Shown one piece after another: positions 1 through 5,376 of a stretch of DNA of 5,998 nucleotides; within the stretch, counting starts at the first letter, position 1, and the number at the start of each line of letters is the position of its first letter. The DNA is from Lachnospiraceae bacterium (GTDB taxonomy: Bacteria; Bacillota; Clostridia; Lachnospirales; Lachnospiraceae): positions 1 through 5,998 of the forward strand of contig DOVG01000285.1 in the NCBI GenBank assembly GCA_003520205.1, given 5' to 3'. Made by a program: the position numbers and the translations under genes. The notes below the pieces were generated by a model that saw only the letters and a list, made by a program, of their open reading frames with translations, was not told the origin of the DNA and did not search any database.

Positions 1-56
1 AAGAGAAACATTGAAGGAATAACTTTCCAAGATAACTTGCTATTGAATATTATGAT

Positions 57-60
57 GGAG
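57..60 (+). promoter_or_regulatory. Shine-Dalgarno GGAG that decides the hydrolase start
   Basis: GGAG lies 6 nt before the ATG at 67. The earlier possible starts in the same frame (TTG at 37, ATG at 52 and 55) have no purine-rich site at a suitable distance, so this site favours 67. The reading frame is open back to base 1, so a start upstream of the window cannot be strictly excluded. Confidence 0.6.
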
Positions 61-66
61 CGCTTT

Positions 67-930
67 ATGATACATATTTCAATAAAAAATGATGGATTTG
101 AAGGAATCCTGTTTCCGGGAAATGGAAGTAAGGACAAAGTAATAATAGTTATGTCTGGTTCAAATGGTGGAATGAGTATGGCTAAGCATGAGGCAGAGTT
201 CTACCATAAGAATGGCATTCCGGCTATGTCGCTTGCGCTATTCAAGACAAAGCAGACATCACCCAACCTGGTAAGTGTTCCTGTTGAGTACGTTGAAAAT
301 GCTATCAAGTACTTAAAAGAACAGGGGTATCGAAAGATTGGGATTGACGGGGCATCAAAGGGCAGTGAAATGGCTTTGGTTGCAGGTTCTCTGCTTTCGG
401 ATATCTCATGTGTTATAGCGAGGGTTCCGTCCTATTATGTAAGCGAAGGATTAGCGGGAAAAGGAAAAAGGAAAGGACCTTCGGGTACTTCCTGTTGGAG
501 TTACAAAGGAAAAGACCTGCCGTATGCTGCGTATAAAACACGTATCATAAACATGGTGGAAATAATTAAGAAGGAAAAAGAGATAAGGATCAGGGACATT
601 AACAGTGATAAAGATGTTACTCCGGATACAATCATTCCGGTTGAGAACATAAATGGCCCGGTTCTTTTTATATCATCAAAACATGACGAGGTATGGCCTT
701 CGTATGAAAGTGCATGCATAATGGAGAAAAAACTGGAGTCTGTATCATTTTCATATGAACATAAGCATGTTGCGTTTGATAATATGAGTCATGCAGCTAT
801 AGTTCATCTTCCTTGGATATATAAGTTTGCCTTCAAATCGGAACGGCAGCATCCTAAGGAATGTGCAGGAGACAGAGAAAGAATGAAAATGGAATTGCTT
901 TCCTGGATAAAGACCGTATGGCAAGCATAA
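67..930 (+). CDS. BAAT C-terminal-type alpha/beta hydrolase (acyl-CoA thioesterase/acyltransferase-like)
   Basis: This is a probable cytosolic serine hydrolase of the family that holds the C-terminal domain of bile acid-CoA:amino acid N-acyltransferases and acyl-CoA thioesterases. From the ATG at 67 it is 287 residues. An oxyanion-type segment, VMSGSNGG, sits near residues 28-35. The nucleophile elbow GASKG places Ser at about residue 97. FISSKHDEVWPS supplies the acid at about Asp207, and DNMSHAA supplies His at about 242, so the triad looks complete and uses Ser rather than the Cys of mammalian BAAT. The N-terminal beta-sandwich domain of the longer eukaryotic enzymes is absent; only the hydrolase domain is present, with no signal peptide or membrane segment. 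The substrate is unknown: acyl-CoA or another ester/thioester is an inference from the family. It is followed by a promoter-like stretch, so it is probably not co-transcribed with the next gene by design. Confidence 0.85.
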   Translation: MIHISIKNDGFEGILFPGNGSKDKVIIVMSGSNGGMSMAKHEAEFYHKNGIPAMSLALFKTKQTSPNLVSVPVEYVENAIKYLKEQGYRKIGIDGASKGSEMALVAGSLLSDISCVIARVPSYYVSEGLAGKGKRKGPSGTSCWSYKGKDLPYAAYKTRIINMVEIIKKEKEIRIRDINSDKDVTPDTIIPVENINGPVLFISSKHDEVWPSYESACIMEKKLESVSFSYEHKHVAFDNMSHAAIVHLPWIYKFAFKSERQHPKECAGDRERMKMELLSWIKTVWQA

Positions 931-943
931 AAAGCACGAATTA

Positions 944-973
944 TTGACATTTACTGATATAATACTGGTATAT
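944..973 (+). promoter_or_regulatory. Putative promoter upstream of the CPBP protease
   Basis: A perfect TATAAT at 958-963 is preceded by TG one base upstream (TGATATAAT), an extended -10 that can work without a good -35. A perfect TTGACA at 944-949 is only 8 nt from that -10, but 18 nt from a second weaker box, GTATAT, at 968-973. Either reading gives a transcript starting at roughly 970-980, about 50-60 nt before the CPBP start. Which -10 is used cannot be decided from sequence. Confidence 0.5.
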
Positions 974-995
974 GGCTAAGTAAGGATTCCTAGTC

Positions 996-1022
996 GTGAA
1001 AATCATAAGAAAGACTGACTAA
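996..1022 (+). CDS. Possible 8-codon leader ORF before the CPBP protease
   Basis: A GTG at 996 opens an 8-codon ORF (MKIIRKTD, stop TAA 1020-1022) with AAGGA at 982-986, 9 nt upstream. Its stop lies 6 nt before the ATG of the CPBP gene and is in the same frame, so it also marks the upstream limit of that gene. The CPBP ATG has no clear ribosome binding site of its own, so reinitiation from this leader is conceivable. ORFs this short arise easily by chance, and no peptide function is claimed. Confidence 0.2.
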   Translation: MKIIRKTD

Positions 1023-1028
1023 GCAAGT

Positions 1029-1853
1029 ATGGATAATTCATTTGAACCTAATAGAGAAAAGCAACACAATTTTTTAAAGACGATCATCATTATTCTGTCC
1101 TTTGGTATGTTGTTTGGAATCAATGTGTTGTCAATGCTGATCGTTAAGGATGAAAGCAGTTTCTTCCAGGTTATGCTAGGTAATCTTGCTGAAATTGCAG
1201 CCCTTGTTGGTGTATTTGTTTTATGGGCAAAAGTCCTGCATCGAGTATTCCCGAGTGCCAATGATTTTCGTTTTCGAAAACTTACTATTTATCAAGTGAT
1301 GATGTATCTGGGAATAGCCCTACTCAGTCTCGTGTTTGTATATCGTTTGCTATACTGGATTCGCGGTGGAGCAGCCCATGTAACGTTGGTTCCTGTTATA
1401 TACAGCAGAACAGAATTCCAGGAAGATATGCTGGCATCGATACATGCAGTTTTGATCGCGCCGGTACTCGAGGAGATGTGTTTTAGAATCATACCGGTAT
1501 CGGTTATTAAAACCGGAAAGAATAGAATAGTGCTCCTTGCTATTTTGGCTGTTGTTTTTGCGTTAATGCATACCAGCAATCATTTGGGGGCACTGGTAGA
1601 TGCAACAGTTTTTTGCATACTGTTGCTTGTGACGCATAATCCATTATCTTCTATACTGTGTCATGCGTTTGGTAATTTACTGAAGATGATTGCAAATGTG
1701 CTGTCATATTTTAATGTTACGGAAGTCAACATGGTAGAAGGAAGAGGCACTATTATCATTTTTAGCACGCCTGTGACACTAATTATTTTCGCTATGGCTG
1801 TGGCACTTATTCTACCTGCAGTGTTAAAAGCAATTCAAAAAAGCAAGTCGTAA
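1029..1853 (+). CDS. CPBP family intramembrane glutamic endopeptidase (Abi/CAAX-like)
   Basis: This is a 274-residue polytopic membrane protein of the CPBP/Rce1 family, whose members include eukaryotic CAAX prenyl protease 2 and bacterial proteins linked to bacteriocin immunity or peptide processing. The family motifs are all visible: EEMCFR with Glu148, Glu149 and Arg153; FALMH with Phe177 and His181; and CHAFGN with His212 and Asn216. Catalytic competence is therefore likely. Hydrophobic segments lie near residues 17-38, 48-70, 87-108, 136-148, 165-180, 188-202 and 241-266, interleaved with these motifs. The ATG at 1029 is the first start after an in-frame stop at 1020, but its ribosome binding site is weak. 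Arg codons include several CGN, unlike the AGA-dominated genes downstream. No terminator is seen after the stop. The substrate is unknown; a role in peptide maturation or self-protection is only a family-based possibility. Confidence 0.9.
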   Translation: MDNSFEPNREKQHNFLKTIIIILSFGMLFGINVLSMLIVKDESSFFQVMLGNLAEIAALVGVFVLWAKVLHRVFPSANDFRFRKLTIYQVMMYLGIALLSLVFVYRLLYWIRGGAAHVTLVPVIYSRTEFQEDMLASIHAVLIAPVLEEMCFRIIPVSVIKTGKNRIVLLAILAVVFALMHTSNHLGALVDATVFCILLLVTHNPLSSILCHAFGNLLKMIANVLSYFNVTEVNMVEGRGTIIIFSTPVTLIIFAMAVALILPAVLKAIQKSKS

Positions 1854-1878
1854 GGAATATGTAAATTATGAGTTTTCA

Positions 1879-1907
1879 TTGAGAGACGGCAGGTTTTTTG
1901 GTATACA
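1879..1907 (+). promoter_or_regulatory. Putative promoter for the regulator-kinase pair
   Basis: TTGAGA (1879-1884) is followed after exactly 17 nt by TATACA (1902-1907), with TG one base before the -10 (extended -10, TGGTATACA). This would start transcription near 1914 and leave a leader of about 90 nt before the regulator ATG. The match is good but not perfect: 5/6 at -35 and 4/6 at -10. Confidence 0.45.
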
Positions 1908-2001
1908 TTTAAGAATATTTATGATAGTGTTGAAGCTGTGGTTCAGATTTTGGAACAGTAACAATGTATGCGTCTTTTGTAGAGGCACGGTTAACAAGAT
2001 T

Positions 2002-2694
2002 ATGATTAATATAGCAATATGTGATGATGAAAATAAAATACTCGCGGATATATCTAAGAAGGCTCAGAGTATCTTAAGTGACGCTTCGATATCCACATAT
2101 AGTGAAGGAAAAAGACTGTTAAATGATATGATGGATAAGTCCTTTGATGTAATACTGCTGGATATAGACATGCCTGAGACAGATGGTCTGGCGGTAGCAG
2201 AATTAATCTTAAAAATGGCGTCAAAGCCACTTATTATATTTGTTACCAGTCATGATGAGCTGGTCTATGACAGCCTGATGCTTCATCCTTTTGGCTTTGT
2301 CAGAAAAGCATTTGTAGACAAAGAACTAAAAAAGGTATTAGAGGATGCGGCTGATGAAATATTTTCCAGAGATAAACATTTCTTCTTTCATACATCAGAG
2401 GGAGATATACGATTAAAAATGGATGATATTTTGTATTTTGAAGCTTCCGGGAATTATATAAATGTGTATACTGCCCTGCAGGAGTATAAGTTTAGAGAGA
2501 CTCTTCAGACGTTGGAGAATTCACTTGGCAGTGATGGGTTTGTAAGAGTGCATAAAGGATTTCTGGTAAATTCAGAAAATGTAAAGATAATCAGATCAGA
2601 CTGTGTAGTTTTGGTAAATGACATAAGTATTCCCTTTGGTCGTAGTTTTTATGATGCTGCAAGGAAAAGGCTTATGAGGAGTATGATACATTGA
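2002..2694 (+). CDS. LytTR family response regulator (receiver + LytTR DNA-binding domain)
   Basis: This is a 230-residue transcription regulator of the AgrA/LytR type. Residues 1 to about 118 form a CheY-like receiver. MINIAICDDE carries the acidic pocket (Asp8, Asp9), LLDIDMP carries the phospho-acceptor Asp54, FVTSHDE supplies the switch Thr82, and the conserved Lys is at about 102 in FVRKAF. Residues about 126-228 form the LytTR domain, with the characteristic IRLKMDDILYFEASGNYINV segment, then FRETLQTLE and FVRVHKGFLVN. The frame is open upstream to 1879, but the start at 2002 is chosen because MINIAICDDE is the usual N-terminus of the family; the ribosome binding site there is weak. The stop overlaps the kinase start by 4 nt, so the two are surely co-expressed and translationally coupled. 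A likely target site lies just downstream at 3398-3427. Confidence 0.93.
   Translation: MINIAICDDENKILADISKKAQSILSDASISTYSEGKRLLNDMMDKSFDVILLDIDMPETDGLAVAELILKMASKPLIIFVTSHDELVYDSLMLHPFGFVRKAFVDKELKKVLEDAADEIFSRDKHFFFHTSEGDIRLKMDDILYFEASGNYINVYTALQEYKFRETLQTLENSLGSDGFVRVHKGFLVNSENVKIIRSDCVVLVNDISIPFGRSFYDAARKRLMRSMIH
2676..2681 (+). promoter_or_regulatory. Shine-Dalgarno GAGGAG supporting a TTG start for the kinase
   Basis: GAGGAG lies 9 nt before TTG 2691. The nearby ATG at 2683 is in the regulator frame and meets a stop after three codons, so it is not a usable kinase start. This supports the non-ATG start. Confidence 0.6.
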
Positions 2695-3416
2695 TAGGAA
2701 AAAACCGTGAAAAGCTAAAAACAGAGGAACTGGAAAGACGGTATGATGAGCTTTATTCAGAGTACTCAGAGCTTCAGTTTGCATTTAATGAGATAAAGGT
2801 AAATGCAGATAATATCGAGAAGCAGGACGAAGAAATCAGAAAGCTTCATGAGCGTATGAGAAGCCTGAAGCATGATATGAAGAATCATCTGATGGTTATA
2901 CTTTCCTATCTGAATGATGGTGATGATGAGTCGGCCAGAAAATATGTATCACAGATAATAGATAAGCTGAATTCTATACATAGTTATATTGAGACAGGAA
3001 ACTCTCTTTTGAATCATATCTTAAATGAGAAGCTTACAGAGGCTCGGAGTAAGAATATCAGTGTTAAGGCCGAAGTGGAAAATCTTGCCTTTGAAAAAAT
3101 GCAGAGTATGGACTTTTCGGCGCTGCTTACGAATATGCTTGATAATGCCATTAGTGCATGTCTTATGGAAAAGGATGAAAGGGAGCTGATTATTAAAATA
3201 TCAAAGAATAAAGGCTACGAAACTATAGTAGTTAAGAATGCTATAACAGGTTCTGTTCTACAGGATAATCCGGAACTGAAAACAACAAAGAAGAAAAAAG
3301 AAGAGCATGGAAAGGGAGTGCCTCAGATAAAGAGTATTGTAGAGAAGTATGAAGGTATGTGTGACTTCTACGAAGAGGATGGTTACTTCATTTCATGTGC
3401 GTTTATCCCTATATAG
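2691..3416 (+). CDS. Soluble GHKL-family sensor histidine kinase
   Basis: This 241-residue kinase is the probable partner of the upstream LytTR regulator. Residues about 5-58 are highly charged and heptad-like, predicting a coiled-coil dimerisation stem. The phospho-acceptor motif SLKHDMKNHL places His at residue 61. A GHKL ATPase domain follows: the N box LLTNMLDNAISAC has Asn148, Asp151 and Asn152, and the G box HGKGVPQIKSIVEKY has Gly207 and Gly209, so the catalytic parts look intact. Relatives such as AgrC carry several N-terminal membrane helices; none is present here, so the protein should be cytosolic. The gene is not simply truncated, because it begins with its own ribosome binding site at a 4-nt TTGA overlap with the regulator. 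What it senses is unknown: a cytosolic ligand, a partner protein or the neighbouring transporter are possibilities. It is followed by an intrinsic terminator. Confidence 0.9.
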   Translation: MIGKNREKLKTEELERRYDELYSEYSELQFAFNEIKVNADNIEKQDEEIRKLHERMRSLKHDMKNHLMVILSYLNDGDDESARKYVSQIIDKLNSIHSYIETGNSLLNHILNEKLTEARSKNISVKAEVENLAFEKMQSMDFSALLTNMLDNAISACLMEKDERELIIKISKNKGYETIVVKNAITGSVLQDNPELKTTKKKKEEHGKGVPQIKSIVEKYEGMCDFYEEDGYFISCAFIPI

Positions 3417-3427
3417 ATACTGTTTAT
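3398..3427 (+). promoter_or_regulatory. Candidate LytTR operator: two 9-bp direct half-sites with 12-bp gap
   Basis: The half-sites TGCGTTTAT (3398-3406) and ACTGTTTAT (3419-3427) each match 8 of 9 positions of the general LytTR half-site consensus [TA][AC][CA]GTTN[AG][TG]. They are separated by 12 bp, the spacing known for AgrA/VirR-type operators. The identity extends to GTTTATCCC at 3401-3409 and 3422-3430, two helical turns apart. The left half-site lies in the last codons of the kinase gene. Position suggests control of the ABC operon that starts at 3489 by the LytTR regulator encoded here. Confidence 0.5.
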
Positions 3428-3432
3428 CCCAC

Positions 3433-3471
3433 AACCCTTGTAAAGAATATATACAAGGGTTATTCTTTTTT
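3433..3471 (+). terminator. Intrinsic terminator after the regulator-kinase pair
   Basis: A perfect 10-bp stem, AACCCTTGTA (3433-3442) with TACAAGGGTT (3452-3461), encloses a 9-nt loop and is followed by a T-rich run, TTCTTTTTT, at 3463-3471. It lies 16 nt after the kinase stop and should end most of that transcript before the ABC operon. Confidence 0.85.
3438..3466 (+). promoter_or_regulatory. Putative activator-dependent promoter of the ABC operon
   Basis: TTGTAA (3438-3443) and TATTCT (3461-3466), each 4/6 to consensus, are exactly 17 bp apart. They overlie the terminator hairpin and begin 10 bp after the candidate LytTR operator. Weak boxes next to an activator site fit a promoter needing the regulator. 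Transcription would start near 3473, about 16 nt before the first ATPase ATG and just ahead of its GAGG site. The assignment rests on spacing and context only. Confidence 0.35.
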
Positions 3472-3488
3472 CATCCATCGAGGTTACT

Positions 3489-4403
3489 ATGATTAATTTT
3501 GAAAATGTATCCAAATTCATAATATCAGATCTATCGCTGAATGTCCCCAAAGGGCAGGTGGTTGGCGTTATAGGAGACACAGGCTCCGGAAAGACAACAT
3601 TTGTGAAGCTTGCAAGCGGACTTCTTCTCCCTGAGTCAGGAAGAGTAAGTTTAATGCATAGAGATCCTCTCGTAATACGCGGAAAGAAGAATTCAGATCT
3701 TGGGGTATTTATAACAGGTGTTCCATTTCTGAGTAACGAGGACAGCGTATTCACAGGTATGGATATGATTAGAACTATGTATGCTATATCTGTGGAAGAG
3801 TATAAGAATACTTACAAAGAACTGGCTGAAAGTTTTGGATTTAAGAGTTATGAGCATGAAAAGATTAAGAATCTGTCAGCAGGTCAGAGAAGAAGAGTTG
3901 AACTTGCGGCTGTAATGTCCATAGAGCCTAAGATAGTGATTTTAGATGAACCGGATGTTGGACTTGATGCTGAGGGAAGGCAGATACTGGATGAATATGT
4001 GACAATGAAAAAGAAGCAGGGAGTTACATTTCTTATTACATCTCATAATCTGACAGGACTGTCTCGCATATGTGACAGGATAATGATTTTGTCAGAAGGA
4101 AAATGTATATTTTACGGAAGTGAAAGGACGCTTAGATATGAGCAGCTGCCGATAAATAAAATGACAGTTTCTTATGATGGACCTGTCCCAAGTATAGATG
4201 ATCTTCCGATTGTGAAGTACACTCTGGATGAAAATGAGCTTGTCTTGGAATACAACTCAAGATTTATAACTGCTTTAGAAATATTAAATGTACTTATGAA
4301 ACAGACAAAGATACTGGATATAAAGATTAGTAAACCCGATCTGGAACAGATAATTATAGGCATGCATAATAAGGAAAGAAGAGGACAGAATGAGCTATAT
4401 TAA
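3489..4403 (+). CDS. ABC transporter ATP-binding protein, Q-loop-divergent (first of a pair)
   Basis: This is a 304-residue cytosolic ABC ATPase, probably energising export through the permease encoded downstream. Walker A is GDTGSGKTT (residues 29-37, Lys35). The signature is LSAGQ (129-133), Walker B is IVILDEP with Asp153 and Glu154, the D-loop is GLD, and the H-loop His is at residue 186 in TSHN. The segment that should hold the Q-loop glutamine reads LGVFITGVPF, with Gly77 where Gln is expected, while the catalytic residues elsewhere are kept. A C-terminal extension of about 90 residues ends in ISKPDLEQII, similar in style to the tails of DrrA/NatA-like exporters. GAGG at 3480-3483 sits 5 nt before the ATG. 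The 3' end overlaps the next ATPase gene by 14 nt, showing a tight operon. It could pair with the second ATPase as a heterodimer; the exported substrate is unknown. Confidence 0.9.
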   Translation: MINFENVSKFIISDLSLNVPKGQVVGVIGDTGSGKTTFVKLASGLLLPESGRVSLMHRDPLVIRGKKNSDLGVFITGVPFLSNEDSVFTGMDMIRTMYAISVEEYKNTYKELAESFGFKSYEHEKIKNLSAGQRRRVELAAVMSIEPKIVILDEPDVGLDAEGRQILDEYVTMKKKQGVTFLITSHNLTGLSRICDRIMILSEGKCIFYGSERTLRYEQLPINKMTVSYDGPVPSIDDLPIVKYTLDENELVLEYNSRFITALEILNVLMKQTKILDIKISKPDLEQIIIGMHNKERRGQNELY

Positions 4404-5376
4404 AGTAGATAACATTTACAAGAAATACAAAGTCAGTAAGAGAGGCAGCGGTATTCCAGGAATGGTTGCGAATCTTTTTGCACCGAAGTATGAGAATAAG
4501 GAAGCGGTTAAGAATATCAGCTTTTCGATTGAAAAGGGCGAAATGGTTGGGTTTGTCGGACCAAATGGAGCCGGGAAGTCAACTACTATAAAAATGCTTT
4601 CAGGGATTCTATATCCTGATAGTGGAAGTATCAGTGTAGATGGAGTTATTCCCTATAAACAGAGAAAAGAATATGTCGGGAGAATCGGAGTTGTATTTGG
4701 ACAGAAGTCTCAGCTTCAGTGGGATCTTCCGGTGATAGACAGTTTCGAACTGCTTAAGGCAATCTATAGTGTTCCGGATGATGTCTATAAGAAAAATCTG
4801 GATAGGTATACTGAACTTCTAGATATGAGTAAGTTTCTTAAGCAGCCTGTGAGACAGCTTTCTCTTGGACAGAGAATGAGGGCAGATATAGCCGCAGCTC
4901 TTCTTCATTCGCCGGAGATTGTTTTCTTCGATGAACCTACCATTGGAGTTGATGTTGTGGGAAAGGAAAATATCCGAAACTTTATCAGAGAGTTAAATGC
5001 CGAGGATAAGGTCACTATGATTTTTACTACTCATGATATGCAGGATATAGAGAAGACATGCCGTAGACTGATTATCATCAACAAGGGCACTAAAATATAC
5101 GATGGCTCGTTGGATGGAGTGAGGAAGCTCCATGGTTCATCAAGACAGTTAGATGTGATTTTTGCAAATGATGAAAACATATGCCCGATTCCGGATGTAG
5201 AGATTCGGAAAGTGGACAAGAGACATTATCAGCTTATATTTGATGGAAATAATGTTCATATAAATAATTTGATGACGTATCTTCTTTCAACATATAGTGT
5301 GAAGGATATGAGTATTTTGGAACCGGATATAGACAGTATCATCAGAAAGATATATAGCAAGGATAAGGTGGCATAA
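4390..5376 (+). CDS. ABC-2 type transporter ATP-binding protein, COG4586-like
   Basis: This 328-residue ABC ATPase has every motif: Walker A GPNGAGKST (residues 57-65, Lys63), Q-loop VVFGQKSQL (Gln105), signature LSLGQRMRAD (from 157), Walker B IVFFDEP (Asp181, Glu182) and H-loop TTHD (His215). The long lead-in before Walker A (residues about 15-40), GQKSQLQWDLPV, the VRQLSLGQRMRA segment and the ending EPDIDSIIRKIY are typical of the COG4586 group, whose members work with a COG4587 and usually a COG3694 (DUF990) permease. The downstream gene is indeed COG4587-like. GAGG at 4381-4384 precedes the ATG by 5 nt, the start lies within the end of the first ATPase gene, and the stop TAA shares one base with the permease ATG. 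Substrate is not predictable. This subunit is likely the main hydrolytic partner if the upstream ATPase is partly degenerate. Confidence 0.94.
   Translation: MSYIKVDNIYKKYKVSKRGSGIPGMVANLFAPKYENKEAVKNISFSIEKGEMVGFVGPNGAGKSTTIKMLSGILYPDSGSISVDGVIPYKQRKEYVGRIGVVFGQKSQLQWDLPVIDSFELLKAIYSVPDDVYKKNLDRYTELLDMSKFLKQPVRQLSLGQRMRADIAAALLHSPEIVFFDEPTIGVDVVGKENIRNFIRELNAEDKVTMIFTTHDMQDIEKTCRRLIIINKGTKIYDGSLDGVRKLHGSSRQLDVIFANDENICPIPDVEIRKVDKRHYQLIFDGNNVHINNLMTYLLSTYSVKDMSILEPDIDSIIRKIYSKDKVA

Noticed and set aside
1..36. End of an upstream gene (second frame reads six codons, then TAA at 20-22).
   Set aside because: Too short to recognise, and no neighbouring sequence is available to support it.
37..66. 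Upstream TTG or ATG starts for the hydrolase.
   Set aside because: No ribosome binding site precedes them, while ATG 67 has GGAG at 6 nt. The open frame to base 1 leaves a small doubt.
501..719. Minus-strand ORF inside the hydrolase gene; likewise minus-strand ORFs at 1019-1261, 1292-1579, 3383-3754, 4172-4363 and 5609-5824.
   Set aside because: All lie opposite well-supported genes with intact family motifs, and show no recognisable motifs of their own.
1854..1880. Possible terminator after the CPBP gene (ATGA-TTT-TCAT-like palindrome at 1868-1879).
   Set aside because: The stem is only 4 bp with no GC core and no following T-run, so it would not terminate.
1869..1898. A second possible pair of LytTR half-sites (GTT at 1872 and 1893, 21 bp apart) over the regulator's own promoter.
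   Set aside because: Both half-sites miss several consensus positions outside GTT and lie in a T-rich stretch, so autoregulation through this pair is not supported.
1879..2001. A 41-residue N-terminal extension of the response regulator from TTG 1879 or ATG 1921.
   Set aside because: The extension lacks a ribosome binding site and precedes the typical family N-terminus MINIAICDDE. It also contains the putative promoter and leader.
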